Part shown: in pieces, positions 43,601-53,058 of the stretch
Numbering within the stretch: position 1 is the stretch's first letter
Layout of the letters: each line of letters starts with the position of its first letter
DNA from: Acidithiobacillus ferridurans
GTDB taxonomy: Bacteria; Pseudomonadota; Gammaproteobacteria; Acidithiobacillales; Acidithiobacillaceae
Direction: 5' to 3'
NCBI RefSeq assembly: GCF_003966655.1
Contig: NZ_AP018795.1
Span: 1,498,501 to 1,562,500, forward strand
Length of the DNA: 64,000 nt
Translations under genes and position numbers: made by a program
Notes under the pieces: model-generated
The model's database searches: none
What the model was told of the DNA's origin: nothing
What the model saw: only the letters and a program-made list of their open reading frames with translations

Positions 43601-45490
43601 ATGGCCACCGGCAAGGAAACCATGCAATTTCAAACCGAGATCAATCAGCTATTGCAGTTGATGATCCATTCGCTGTACTCCAACAAAGAAATCTTTCTGC
43701 GCGAGTTGATCTCCAATGCCTCCGACGCTTGCGACAAGCTACGTTTCGAGGCATTGGCTGACCCCGCCCTCTTGACAGGTGACAGCGAGCTCAAGGTAGA
43801 GGTGGACTTCGATCCCGAAGCCGGCACCATTACCGTGCGGGACAACGGTATTGGCATGAACCGCGACGAAGTGATTGCTAATATCGGCACCATCGCCAAA
43901 TCCGGAACGCGAGAATTCTTTGAACGCCTCAGCGGCGATCAGACCAAAGACGCCAAGCTGATCGGCCAGTTCGGAGTAGGTTTTTATTCGGCATTCATCG
44001 TTGCAGATCGCGTTAGCCTGAACACTCGTCGCGCCGGCATGGAGGCCGAGCATGGCGTTCGCTGGGAGTCGGATGGTACCGGAACCTACACCCTGGAAAC
44101 CCAGGATCTGCCCGCGCGCGGTACCGAAATCGTCTTGCACTTGCGTGAGGAAGAACGCCAGGACCTGCTCAGCGCATGGCGCTTGCGCAGCATCATCAAC
44201 AAGTATTCGGATCACATACCCCTGTCGATCCGTATGCGCAAAATAGGCGAAGATGGCAAACCTGGTGACGAATGGGAAACGGTCAATAAGGCCTCCGCTC
44301 TCTGGCAACGATCCAAGTCCGAGATCAGCGACGACGAATACAAGGAGTTTTATCGCTATGTCAGCCACGACTATGGCGACCCTCTGGCCTGGAGCCACAA
44401 CCATGTGGAAGGACGGCTGGAATACACCTCCTTACTTTTCATTCCTGCCAAAGCACCCTTTGATCTCTGGGATCACAACCATTCCCACGGTATCAAGCTC
44501 TATGTGCAGCGCGTCTTCATCATGGACGATGCCGAGCAGCTCCTTCCCCGCTATCTGCGCTTTGTGCGCGGTGTGATCGATTCCAGCGATTTGCCTCTTA
44601 ACGTCTCCCGCGAGATTCTGCAAGGTAACCGAGTCATTGATCAGATGCGCTCCGGTTCGGTGAAACGAATACTGAGTCTCCTCGAGGAAATGGCCGAGAA
44701 AGAGCCTGAAAAATATCAGACGTTTTGGAATGAATTCGGACGGGCACTCAAGGAAGGGCCGGGCGAGGATTACAGCAACCGCGAACAGATCGCCAGGCTG
44801 CTGCGCTTCGCCAGCACCCACACGGACACGGACACGCAAAATGTATCGCTGGCCGATTACCTCGCGCGTATGGCCGAGGGTCAAGACAAAATTTACTACA
44901 TCACTGCGGACTCCTTCCTTGCCGCCAAGAACAGCCCACAGCTGGAGTTGCTGCGCAAAAAAGGCATCGAGGTATTGCTGCTCAGTGATCGCGTGGATGA
45001 ATGGCTGACCAGCCATCTGCCGGAATTTGAGGGTAAGGTACTGACGTCCGTCGCCAAAGGTGCACTTGACCTGGGCGCCATCGAAACCGAAGAAGAACGC
45101 AAATCGCAGGAAGAAACCGAAAAGGATGCCGAGGGTTTGGTGGAACGCATCAAAAACGCCTTAGGCGAGCGGGTGGAGGCTGTGCGCGTATCCCATCGCC
45201 TGACCAGTTCTCCGGCCTGTATCGTCCTGGGCGAGCGGGACATGGCCCTGTACATGCAGCAATTGCTCAAGCAGGCCGGTCACGAAATATCCAGCACCAA
45301 ACCTGTCCTGGAGATCAACCCCACCCATCCCATGCTGGCACGCATAGAAGGCGAAAAAGACGATACTCGCTTCGCCGAATGGTCAGCACTGTTGCTGGAT
45401 CAAGCGATTCTGGCCGAGGGGGGGCAATTGGAAGATCCCGCCGGTTTCGTCGCCCGTATCAATCAGTTGATGCTTGCGCTGGCAGGCTGA
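43601..45490 (+). CDS. htpG: chaperone protein HtpG (Hsp90)
   Basis: 629 residues, full length. The GHKL ATPase domain carries [47 protein letters not shown] and [19 protein letters not shown]. The middle domain has [20 protein letters not shown] with the catalytic Arg. The C-terminal dimerisation domain is present. It is an ATP-dependent chaperone, usually heat-inducible; no clear sigma-32 promoter was found in the 161-bp upstream gap. A CAGGAGAGA ribosome binding site precedes the ATG. Confidence 0.97.
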   Translation: MATGKETMQFQTEINQLLQLMIHSLYSNKEIFLRELISNASDACDKLRFEALADPALLTGDSELKVEVDFDPEAGTITVRDNGIGMNRDEVIANIGTIAKSGTREFFERLSGDQTKDAKLIGQFGVGFYSAFIVADRVSLNTRRAGMEAEHGVRWESDGTGTYTLETQDLPARGTEIVLHLREEERQDLLSAWRLRSIINKYSDHIPLSIRMRKIGEDGKPGDEWETVNKASALWQRSKSEISDDEYKEFYRYVSHDYGDPLAWSHNHVEGRLEYTSLLFIPAKAPFDLWDHNHSHGIKLYVQRVFIMDDAEQLLPRYLRFVRGVIDSSDLPLNVSREILQGNRVIDQMRSGSVKRILSLLEEMAEKEPEKYQTFWNEFGRALKEGPGEDYSNREQIARLLRFASTHTDTDTQNVSLADYLARMAEGQDKIYYITADSFLAAKNSPQLELLRKKGIEVLLLSDRVDEWLTSHLPEFEGKVLTSVAKGALDLGAIETEEERKSQEETEKDAEGLVERIKNALGERVEAVRVSHRLTSSPACIVLGERDMALYMQQLLKQAGHEISSTKPVLEINPTHPMLARIEGEKDDTRFAEWSALLLDQAILAEGGQLEDPAGFVARINQLMLALAG

Positions 45491-45515
45491 GCTTGCCTGA
45501 CCAAAAACAGGAAAT

Positions 45516-45545
45516 CCCCCGGCTATGCCGGGGTGACAGTTTTGT
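45516..45545. terminator. hairpin between convergent htpG and polX
   Basis: CCCCGGC-TAT-GCCGGGG (45517-45533), followed on the plus strand by TGACAGTTTTG and on the minus strand by GATTTCCTGTTTTTGG. It can serve both convergent genes. Confidence 0.65.
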
Positions 45546-45555
45546 CCGTCAATAT

Positions 45556-47286
45556 CTACCGGCTCATGGTCGCTGCCAGCAGGGGCCGCAACTCCTTGAG
45601 CGTTCTCGTATTGAGCACGTCCTTCATCTCCAGCCAGCCGCGCTGCGCCTGCTGCAGGCCAAAACGCAGGTTGTCGAAGTCGTGAATACTGTGGGCGTCG
45701 GAATTGACGGCCAGCAGCACCCCTTCTTCCTTGGCCGTCCGCGCATGGATATCGACGAGATCCAGCCGCTCGGGCTGAGCATTGATCTCCAGAAAGCATC
45801 CTCGCTCGCGCGCATGGCGGATGATGCGGGGCATGTCCACATCCATGGGGTTCCGGCTGCCGATGAGTCGCCCGCTGGGGTGGGCGAGGATGGTGAAATG
45901 GGGGTTGTCCATGGCCTTAAGGATGCGTGCGGTCTGTTTGCCCCTGGGCAGATCGAAGCGGTAATGCACGGCCGCCACCACCAGGTCCAGATCGGACAGG
46001 ATACCGCCGGGTAAATCCAGGCTGCCGTCTTCCAGAATGTCTACCTCTATGCCCTTGAGGAGCGTGATACCGTCGAGTTCGGTATTGAGGGTATCAATCT
46101 CATCCATCTGCCGACGCAAACGCACCGGGTCGAGGCCATGGGCGACGGTCAGGTGGCGGCTGTGCTCGGTGATAGCCAGATATTCCAGACCCGCGGCCCG
46201 GGCCGCCGCAGCCATGTCTCGTATACTATAGTGGCCATCGCTGGCCTTGCTGTGGGCGTGAAGGTCACCGCGTAAATCGCCCATCGCCACCAGTTTCGGC
46301 AGATGTCCGGCGCGGGCGGCCTGGATCTCGCCGCGGTTCTCCCGCAATTCCGGCTCGATATAAGGCAGGCCGACAGCGGCGTAGACCGACTCCTCCGTAT
46401 CGCCGGCAATCCGTTCCTTCCCGCGAAAAAGCCCATATTCGTTGACTTTCAGACCTATATCCTGACCCATGCGGCGGATGGCGATGTTGTGGGACTTGGA
46501 GCCGGTAAAATAATGCAGGGCGGCACCATAGGCGGATTCGTCCACGGCGCGCAGGTCCACCTGGAGCTTGTTGCGCAGGATCACGGTGGCCCGGGTGGTA
46601 CCCTGGGAGAACACTTCCGCCACATCCTCATAGGCGGTGAAGCGCTCCATGACCGGACTGTCCGCAGAGGCCGTAGCCAGTATATCCAGGTCGCCCACCG
46701 TATCCCTGCCGCGCCGGAAGCTGCCGGCCACCACCACTCGCCGCACCCCGGGTACGTTCCGCAGATAGCGAACCAGGGCGGCGGCATACGGAGCGGCGAC
46801 GGCGATGGGAAAACGAGGAACGGCGGCGATCTGGGCCTGAAGGGCTTCCAGAATGCGCGCTTCGGTTTTCTCGCCAAAACCGGGGATACTGCGAATGCGC
46901 CCCTCTCTGGCGGCGCGGGTGAGCTGGTCCACGGTTTCCACGTCCAGTTCGTGCCAAAGTGCCTTGACCCGCTTGGGTCCAAGACCCGGCACCTTGAGCA
47001 GCTCCGTCAGCGCTGGCGGGGTTTGTTTTTCCAGTTTTTCGAGGAAGGAGCAGTGTCCCGTGGTGACGATCTCGATAATTTTTTTGGCTAGATCCTCGCC
47101 GATGCCGGGTAGCTCGGTGAGGTCCTCGCCAGCCTCCACCATGGTTTTGAGGTCGCTGGTCAGCCCCAGCACGAGGCGGGCGGCGGTGCGGTATGCCCGC
47201 ACCCGAAAGGGGTTGGCGTCCTCGATCTCCAAAAGATCGGCGATTTCGTCGAATGCGCGCGCGATGTCGGGGTTGAGAACGGGCAT
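45556..47286 (-). CDS. polX: family X DNA polymerase with PHP domain (PolX)
   Basis: 576 residues, normal for bacterial PolX. N-terminal helix-hairpin-helix domain (DLTELPGIGEDLAKKIIEIV, LLKVPGLGPKRVKALWHELD), polymerase palm motif VVVAGSFRRGRDTVGDLDIL with the two catalytic Asp, and a further Asp in NKLQVDLRAVDE. The C-terminal PHP phosphoesterase (about 340-560) has DLHAHSKASDGHYSIRDMAA, ITEHSRHL, GIEVDIL, VVAAVHYRF and AVNSDAHSIHDFDNLRFGL metal ligands, giving 3'-5' exonuclease activity. It acts in gap-filling base excision repair. It is the last gene of a cbpA-cbpM-PRTase-polX operon, with a 3-nt gap before it. Confidence 0.95.
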   Translation of the reverse strand: MPVLNPDIARAFDEIADLLEIEDANPFRVRAYRTAARLVLGLTSDLKTMVEAGEDLTELPGIGEDLAKKIIEIVTTGHCSFLEKLEKQTPPALTELLKVPGLGPKRVKALWHELDVETVDQLTRAAREGRIRSIPGFGEKTEARILEALQAQIAAVPRFPIAVAAPYAAALVRYLRNVPGVRRVVVAGSFRRGRDTVGDLDILATASADSPVMERFTAYEDVAEVFSQGTTRATVILRNKLQVDLRAVDESAYGAALHYFTGSKSHNIAIRRMGQDIGLKVNEYGLFRGKERIAGDTEESVYAAVGLPYIEPELRENRGEIQAARAGHLPKLVAMGDLRGDLHAHSKASDGHYSIRDMAAAARAAGLEYLAITEHSRHLTVAHGLDPVRLRRQMDEIDTLNTELDGITLLKGIEVDILEDGSLDLPGGILSDLDLVVAAVHYRFDLPRGKQTARILKAMDNPHFTILAHPSGRLIGSRNPMDVDMPRIIRHARERGCFLEINAQPERLDLVDIHARTAKEEGVLLAVNSDAHSIHDFDNLRFGLQQAQRGWLEMKDVLNTRTLKELRPLLAATMSR

Positions 47287-47289
47287 GAC

Positions 47290-47958
47290 TTAGGGATGCG
47301 GCGGTTTTTGTGGCGGCGGTGTATTGCGCAATATCTCCAGCACCTCTTCGTCCTTGACTTCCCGGAAATCCGTAAAGAACTCTCCTACCGCATGAAACGG
47401 CTCCGGGGCCGACAGGTAAACCAGATCATCTGCGAGGGGATGCAAACGCGCGATGGTGTCGGGAGGGGCCACGGCAAAGGCGGCGATCAGGCGCGCGGGC
47501 CGCTGCTGGCGAAGGAGACGCAGTGCAGCCCCCAGAGTAGCACCGGTGGCGACGCCGTCGTCAACCACAATGACGATCCGGCCACGGGGATCGATGGCCG
47601 GGTGAATCGGCGTGTATTGCGCCCGTCTCGCCTTGATCACCTCCAGTTGCCGGGTGGCTTCGTCGCGAATGTATTGCTCGCCGATGCCCAGACGGCCGGC
47701 AATGGGATCCATCCATATCCGCCCGCTTTCATCGACGGCGCCTACGGCATATTCGGGGTTGCCGGGCGCCCCGATCTTGCGTACCAGAACCACGTCAAGG
47801 TCACCGTGCAGCGCGTTGGCGATGATGCGCCCCATGGGTAGTGCCCCGCGGGGAATGGCGAGCACCAGGGGATCTTTGCCATCATAAGCGGTCAGGCTGC
47901 GCGCCAGTAATTCCGCTGCCGCTTCACGGCTGGCATAATTCGGGGGATAAGTAGTCAT
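47290..47958 (-). CDS. phosphoribosyltransferase-family protein
   Basis: 222 residues from ATG 47958, overlapping the cbpM stop by 4 bp. The PRPP-binding loop is RIVIVVDDGVATGATLGAAL. N-terminal parts PLVLAIPRGALPMGRIIANA and LDVVLVRKIGAPGNPEYAVG are typical of stand-alone type I phosphoribosyltransferases of the COG1926 type, often found beside stress genes. The base it uses is unknown. Confidence 0.85.
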   Translation of the reverse strand: MTTYPPNYASREAAAELLARSLTAYDGKDPLVLAIPRGALPMGRIIANALHGDLDVVLVRKIGAPGNPEYAVGAVDESGRIWMDPIAGRLGIGEQYIRDEATRQLEVIKARRAQYTPIHPAIDPRGRIVIVVDDGVATGATLGAALRLLRQQRPARLIAAFAVAPPDTIARLHPLADDLVYLSAPEPFHAVGEFFTDFREVKDEEVLEILRNTPPPQKPPHP

Positions 47959-48251
47959 GGTTGGAACCCCCTTAACCGCTCCAGCAAGTCCACCGCCAGC
48001 GCGGCCCCTGCCATATCGATCTCCAGATCGCGGCTGAGGCGGCGGCTGAGGCGGGCGCGATAGAGATCGAGACTGCGGAAGCGCCAGTGCTGCGGGCCGC
48101 TGCCTTCGGGACGAATGACGCCGTAATGCACCAGTTGCACGGCTTCGCCTTCGGCGCAGTGGAGCAGGGTGCAAAAGTGCGGAAAATCAAAGCAGAAATC
48201 GCCCTCTTCCAGCAACTCCGCTTCGATGACGGTGATCGGTGGTGAAACCAT
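47955..48251 (-). CDS. cbpM: chaperone modulatory protein CbpM
   Basis: 98 residues. Its position directly after cbpA and motifs FPHFCTLLHCAEGEAVQLVH and YGVIRPEG, then WRFRSLDLYRARLSRRLSRD and LEIDMAGAALAVDLLERL, fit CbpM, a MerR-like small protein that binds the J-domain of CbpA and inhibits it. It overlaps the next gene by ATGA. Confidence 0.88.
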   Translation of the reverse strand: MVSPPITVIEAELLEEGDFCFDFPHFCTLLHCAEGEAVQLVHYGVIRPEGSGPQHWRFRSLDLYRARLSRRLSRDLEIDMAGAALAVDLLERLRGFQP

Positions 48252-48275
48252 GGCGCATTCTCCTCGGTCTTCTCG

Positions 48276-49211
48276 TCAGCGGCGGGGATGGAAGTCGGAC
48301 ATCTCTGCCAGTTGGTTCCACAGGGCTTTCTCCGGTTCGCCGATTTTTTTGGGGACGACAATCTGGATTACGGCATACAAATCTCCAGGTGGTTTGCTGC
48401 CGGCGCCGGGCAACCCCTTTTGACTGAGCCGCAGCTTCTGCCCGCTGCTGCTGCCGGCCGGAATCTTCATGCGCACGTCGCCATCCAGGGTGGGAACTTC
48501 GACGCTGGCGCCGAGCACCGCCTCCCACGGAGTGATGTGCAGGTCATGATATAAATCACTGCCCTCTATCCGAAACCTGGGGTGTGGCAGAAACTGGATG
48601 TGCAGGTACAGATCCCCATTGGGACCGCCACCCATACCCGGCGCGCCCTGCCCGGCCATACGCAGTCGCTGTTCTTCGCGGATGCCTTTGGGGATCTTGA
48701 CGGTCAGGCGCCGCGCTTCACGGCGCATACGGCCATCGGGCCCCATGGTGGGTACTTCCAGGCTGATCTCACGCTGGGCGCCCTGGGCCGCATCCTCCAG
48801 GCTGACGCGGATCGTGGCCTCGCTATCTTCGCCTTGGCTGCGGAATCCGCCCGCCCCGCCGCTACCGAACCCACCACCCTGTTGCTGGCGGAATATGGAC
48901 TCGAAAAAGTCGCTGAACCCACCGCCACCCCCGCCAAAGCCACCCGCGGCCTGCTGACCCCAGCCGGGCGGGGGCCGGAACTCCTGGCCGGCGCGCCAGT
49001 TGCTGCCCAACTGGTCATAGGCGGCACGTTTCTCCGGATCCTTGAGCACCTCGTAGGCTTCCTGGAGGTCCTTGAAGCGTTCCTCCGCATCCTTTTCCTT
49101 GCTCACATCCGGGTGATATTTGCGCGCCATTTTGCGATAGGACGCTTTGATGGCATCGGCATCGGCGCTGCGTTCGACCCCCAGAATTTTGTAGTAGTCC
49201 TTGTATTCCAA
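48276..49211 (-). CDS. cbpA: DnaJ-class co-chaperone CbpA
   Basis: 311 residues from a TTG start at 49211, selected because AAGGGGGA lies four bases before it and the J-domain begins at once (EYKDYYKILGVERSADADAI). HPD is in KYHPDVSKEKDAEERFKDLQ. A Gly/Phe-rich linker (GFGGGGGGFSDFFESIFRQQ) follows, then two substrate-binding beta domains without zinc fingers, as in class II DnaJ/CbpA. It stimulates DnaK ATPase. The open frame extends to 49298, but that extension lacks similarity. Confidence 0.92.
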   Translation of the reverse strand: MEYKDYYKILGVERSADADAIKASYRKMARKYHPDVSKEKDAEERFKDLQEAYEVLKDPEKRAAYDQLGSNWRAGQEFRPPPGWGQQAAGGFGGGGGGFSDFFESIFRQQQGGGFGSGGAGGFRSQGEDSEATIRVSLEDAAQGAQREISLEVPTMGPDGRMRREARRLTVKIPKGIREEQRLRMAGQGAPGMGGGPNGDLYLHIQFLPHPRFRIEGSDLYHDLHITPWEAVLGASVEVPTLDGDVRMKIPAGSSSGQKLRLSQKGLPGAGSKPPGDLYAVIQIVVPKKIGEPEKALWNQLAEMSDFHPRR

Positions 49212-49327
49212 CTCGTCCCCCTTATCATTGGTTATAGCAGACAGCGGTCCGACTGCAAGTCTGCCTGCCACAATGCGGTCATTACGCCGTATTTTCAAGC
49301 CTGGGCGCGTGCGCGCAAGGAGTTGTC

Positions 49328-51457
49328 GTGTCTGAATGGTCTGCTCTCAATCCCCGCCAGATGGAGGCGGTAACCCTGCCGCCCGGTCCGGCGCTGGTGC
49401 TGGCGGGGGCAGGATCGGGAAAAACGCGGGTGCTGACCAGTCGTATCGCCCACCTGCTGGAAGGGGACGTATACCCTGGCGCAATTCTTGCGGTGACCTT
49501 CACCAACAAGGCGGCACGCGCCATGCGCGGGCGATTGGATGGCATGGTGGCCATGGACTTGCGGGCCTTGTGGATGGGCACCTTCCACGGCATCGCCCAC
49601 CGTCTGTTGCGCATGCATCACGAAGTGCTGGGCCTGCCTGCAGACTTTCAGGTCCTGGATGCCGACGATAGTCAGCGCCTGCTGCGGCGGATCATGCGCG
49701 AAGCGCAGATGGATGAGAAGCAGTGGCCGCCGCGCGCCATGGCCGGGCGTATCGGCCGCTGGAAAGACGAGGGTTGGCGGCCGGAACAGGTGCAACAATA
49801 TGAAGGTCCGGCAGCGGCGCCCTTCATTCCCATCTACAGCGCCTATGAAGCGGCTAAAAAGCGCTCCGGGCTGGTGGACTTCGGTGACCTGTTGCTCTAC
49901 GCCCTGCGTCTTTGGGAATCGCCGGAAATCCTCGATCATTATCAGCGCCGTTTTCAGCATATTCTGGTGGATGAGTTTCAGGACACCAACGCGGTGCAGT
50001 ACGCATGGCTGAAGGGGCTGGCCCGGAATGGGCAGATTTTTGCTGTCGGCGATGATGACCAGTCCATTTACGCTTGGCGGGGCGCACGAGTGGAGAATCT
50101 GCTCCGCTTCGGCGAAGACTTTGCCGGGGCGCGGGTGGTGCGCCTGGAGCAGAACTACCGTTCTACGGCACCCATCCTGCAGGCGGCGAATGCCGTGATC
50201 GCCCACAATTCCGATCGTCTCGGCAAAACCCTGTGGACGGCGGAGCGGGGCGGTGAAGCCATCCAACTCTACACCGCTTACAACGAATTTGACGAGGCGC
50301 GCTATGTGGTGGGCCGCGTTCAGCAATGGCTGGACGGTGGTGGGCGGCGTGCGGACTGCGCCATCCTCTACCGCTCCAATGCCCAGTCGCGGGCCTTTGA
50401 AGAAGTGCTGGTGCGTGAAGGGATGCCCTATCGGGTCTATGGTGGTCTGCGCTTTTTCGAGCGAGCGGAGATTAAGGATACGCTGGCCTATCTACGTCTT
50501 ACCGCCAACCGTCACGATGATGCGTCTTTCGAACGGGTGGTGAACGTGCCAGCGCGGGGCATTGGTGCGGTCAGTGTCGAGCGTCTGCGGAATCTGGCCC
50601 GCGAGCGCGGCCTCTCGCTCTGGCAGGCCGCCGGCGAACTCGGTCAGCCGAAAATCAGTGCGTTCCTCAATCTGGTGGATGATCTCGCCGCACGAACGGC
50701 GGAGGTGGATCTCGGCGAGCGGGTGGAGATGGTACTGTCCCGCACCGGCCTACGTGAGTGGCACAGTCGCGAGGGCGACCGCGCCGAAGGCCGCCTGGAG
50801 AATCTGGATGAGCTGATCAATGCGGCACGCGGCTATGCCCAGGACTGGTCCGCCGACCCCAATCTCGGTGATCTTGCGCCGCAACCGGGCAATATGCTCT
50901 CGGAGTTCCTGACCCACGCTGCCCTGGAAGCCGGGGATGGCGCCGGAGACGCCTGGGAGGACTGTGTGCAGTTGATGAGCCTGCACAGCGCCAAGGGCCT
51001 GGAGTTCCCGCTGGTGTTTCTGGTGGGGCTGGAAGAGGGGCTGTTTCCCCATCAGCGCTCTCTGGAAGACCCCCAGGGGCTGGCTGAGGAACGGCGCCTG
51101 TGTTATGTCGGCATGACCCGGGCCATGCGTCTGCTGGTCATCAGCCATGCCGAGAGCCGCCGCCTGCACGGCAGTGAGCGGATGACCATGCCCTCGCGCT
51201 TTCTGCGGGAGATTCCCCAGGAACTGCTGCGGGAGCTGAGGCCCCGGGCACGGATCAGCCGACCTGTCATGCCAGTGCGAGTACAGACACCCGGAATGCC
51301 CTATCCTCTGGGGGCGCGCCTCCAGCACCCGGTCTTTGGCGAGGGAATGGTGCTGGATTATGAGGCTGGCGGTCGCCAGGGCCGGATTCAGGTGCAGTTT
51401 GCGTCGGGAAGCAAATGGCTGGCGCTGGGGGTGGTGGCTTTGGAGCGGTTACCTTAA
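49328..51457 (+). CDS. uvrD: UvrD/Rep/PcrA-type DNA helicase
   Basis: 709 residues, GTG start at 49328. Superfamily 1 motifs: Q motif LNPRQMEAV, Walker A LAGAGSGKTRVLTSRI, motif Ia AVTFTNKAARAMRGRL, motif II LVDEFQDTNAVQYAWL, motif III GDDDQSIYAWRGA, motif IV LEQNYRSTAPILQAAN, motif V SLHSAKGLEFPLVFLVGLEE, motif VI CYVGMTRA. The C-terminal Tudor-like tail (GEGMVLDYEAGGRQGRIQVQ) favours UvrD/PcrA over Rep. It acts in nucleotide excision and mismatch repair. It is divergent from cbpA with 116 bp between. Confidence 0.95.
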   Translation: MSEWSALNPRQMEAVTLPPGPALVLAGAGSGKTRVLTSRIAHLLEGDVYPGAILAVTFTNKAARAMRGRLDGMVAMDLRALWMGTFHGIAHRLLRMHHEVLGLPADFQVLDADDSQRLLRRIMREAQMDEKQWPPRAMAGRIGRWKDEGWRPEQVQQYEGPAAAPFIPIYSAYEAAKKRSGLVDFGDLLLYALRLWESPEILDHYQRRFQHILVDEFQDTNAVQYAWLKGLARNGQIFAVGDDDQSIYAWRGARVENLLRFGEDFAGARVVRLEQNYRSTAPILQAANAVIAHNSDRLGKTLWTAERGGEAIQLYTAYNEFDEARYVVGRVQQWLDGGGRRADCAILYRSNAQSRAFEEVLVREGMPYRVYGGLRFFERAEIKDTLAYLRLTANRHDDASFERVVNVPARGIGAVSVERLRNLARERGLSLWQAAGELGQPKISAFLNLVDDLAARTAEVDLGERVEMVLSRTGLREWHSREGDRAEGRLENLDELINAARGYAQDWSADPNLGDLAPQPGNMLSEFLTHAALEAGDGAGDAWEDCVQLMSLHSAKGLEFPLVFLVGLEEGLFPHQRSLEDPQGLAEERRLCYVGMTRAMRLLVISHAESRRLHGSERMTMPSRFLREIPQELLRELRPRARISRPVMPVRVQTPGMPYPLGARLQHPVFGEGMVLDYEAGGRQGRIQVQFASGSKWLALGVVALERLP

Positions 51458-51472
51458 AACAAGGAGTGGAGC

Positions 51473-51883
51473 GTGATGAAAATGAAACTACAGGGCGTTT
51501 TGTGCGTACTATTTCTGCTGTTTGCACCCGCCGTCTGGGCGTCGGTGAATATCAATACTGCGGATGCGACGGCGCTGGATGCGTTGCCGGGCATCGGTCC
51601 GGCCAAGGCCCAGGCGGTGCTGGAATACCGGCAGGCGCACGGGCCTTTCAGGAGCGTGGATGAGCTCGCCAGTGTTCACGGTATCGGTCCCAGGCTCCTG
51701 GAGCGGTTGCGCCCGGTGCTCAGTCTCGATGGTGCCACGACCTTGCCACAAACCGCAGCCAGACACACCGGCCATTCCCATACCGCCGTGCCGACCGGCG
51801 AGGAGCGCGTTGTCCGGCACGGCAGTCACGGATACATCCTGGAAAGCGGCCCGCAGACGAACGCTTTCTCGCTGAAGGACTAA
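51473..51883 (+). CDS. ComEA-like helix-hairpin-helix protein with signal peptide
   Basis: 136 residues. A signal peptide to about residue 24 (VLCVLFLLFAPAVWAS), then NINTADATALDALPGIGPAK and FRSVDELASVHGIGPRLLER: two helix-hairpin-helix motifs as in ComEA, the periplasmic DNA receptor for natural transformation. The tail of about 50 residues is His/Thr-rich and not part of the family core. AAGGAG lies six bases before the GTG (nine before ATG 51476). It may be a competence protein or a paralogue; no other com genes are in view. Confidence 0.82.
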   Translation: MMKMKLQGVLCVLFLLFAPAVWASVNINTADATALDALPGIGPAKAQAVLEYRQAHGPFRSVDELASVHGIGPRLLERLRPVLSLDGATTLPQTAARHTGHSHTAVPTGEERVVRHGSHGYILESGPQTNAFSLKD

Positions 51884-51893
51884 GCGATCTGCC

Positions 51894-52496
51894 TCAGTCC
51901 ATCAGGCGGAAAATCCCCCAGATCGGTTCGCGATGCCAGGCATGCAGGGCTGCCATGCCGACATGCCCGATCCAATAGACCCAGACCACGGTACCCAGGA
52001 ATTCATGCAAGGGAACCAGCATGTGCAGGGTGCCCCCCGGCGGGGTTCCGCTCTGGGGCAGGAAAAAGAAAATGACGGAGCCGATGACCCCGGTGCAGGT
52101 CACTGCCAGCAGTCCCAGACCATGCATCAGGCCGGCCAGCCCGCAACGAGGCCCGGTTGGCGGCAGGCGGGCACGCAGCAGCATGCGGGCATCCGCCAGG
52201 ATGGGCGCCCATGGCCCCCTCCAAGGAAAGATCTCACGGCGGATCTGCGGTTCGCTGGCAATCCATAACCACTGCCAGAGAATGAACAGCACCGTCATCA
52301 GGCCAATCCAGGAATGGAGGCTGAAGAGGATGCCGCCGACACTGCTATAGTTGGCATGCTTCCAGTTGGGCTCCATCCACAGCGAGGACCAGAGCTGCCA
52401 GGTGACGCCAAAGGCAATCCCTGCATGCAGCCAACGGCCCTCCCGGGGCCAGATATTACGGGGCGGTTTCGGGTTGGCTTCTGCACACATGATCAT
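51894..52496 (-). CDS. cytochrome b561-family membrane protein
   Basis: 200 residues from ATG 52496, which has GGAGG eight bases upstream; a further upstream Met would overlap that site. Four membrane helices carry candidate heme-ligand histidines: GRWLHAGIAFGVTWQLW, LFSLHSWIGLMTVLFILWQW, LMHGLGLLAVTCTGVIGSVI, and VPLHEFLGTVVWVYWIGHVG with a further His in AALHAWH. Prokaryotic b561 proteins pass electrons from quinol to periplasmic acceptors. It is convergent with the ComEA-like gene (10 bp apart). Confidence 0.85.
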   Translation of the reverse strand: MIMCAEANPKPPRNIWPREGRWLHAGIAFGVTWQLWSSLWMEPNWKHANYSSVGGILFSLHSWIGLMTVLFILWQWLWIASEPQIRREIFPWRGPWAPILADARMLLRARLPPTGPRCGLAGLMHGLGLLAVTCTGVIGSVIFFFLPQSGTPPGGTLHMLVPLHEFLGTVVWVYWIGHVGMAALHAWHREPIWGIFRLMD

Positions 52497-52697
52497 CGGG
52501 CGACGCCTCCACGTCATAAACGGACCGGATTCAGGGTGGATCGGAGCACTCTAACCCAGGCAGGCCAGACCGCCAAGATGATGCTTGAATCCCGACCTCG
52601 GCAGGATTATAAGAACACTCTGATATCCTATAACCCCGGGGCCCGGCGCGCGTGAAAGGTCGTTGGATACCGGCTGGTGCAGATAAGGGAGAGGCCC

Positions 52698-53021
52698 ATG
52701 ATCTGGTTGTACGTCATCAACACCTGCATCGCCGTAGGTATCGTCCTGGCCGTGCTCTTTCCGCGCCAGACCCAACGGCTGCTGCGCTTGCTGGGTTTGT
52801 GGAACCTGGTCAGTTCGGTCGATACCATACGGTTTCAAAAAATCATGCAGAGTCTGGGGATCTTTCTGATGGTGGCGGCGGCTGCACTCTTCGCCTCGAT
52901 CCTTGCCGGTGGGCATGCGCTGGATTGGGCCTTACCGGCCAGCGAGGGCCTGTTCTTCGGGCTCGCGCTGGTGGTGCTCGCACACTGGTCGGGGAAGAAG
53001 CCACCCGATGATCAGTCGTGA
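52698..53021 (+). CDS. 107-residue membrane protein of unknown function
   Basis: ATG 52698 has AAGGGAGA five bases upstream. Three hydrophobic segments are visible: IWLYVINTCIAVGIVLAVLF, IFLMVAAAALFASILAGGHA and ASEGLFFGLALVVLAHW, separated by basic loops (PRQTQRLLRLLGL). The tail is polar (SGKKPPDDQS). No family is recognised. Its end is 37 bp from the convergent thrB end. Confidence 0.65.
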   Translation: MIWLYVINTCIAVGIVLAVLFPRQTQRLLRLLGLWNLVSSVDTIRFQKIMQSLGIFLMVAAAALFASILAGGHALDWALPASEGLFFGLALVVLAHWSGKKPPDDQS

Positions 53022-53058
53022 TACCAATGGCATGTCTCCGAGCAGCATCAGGTTTATG

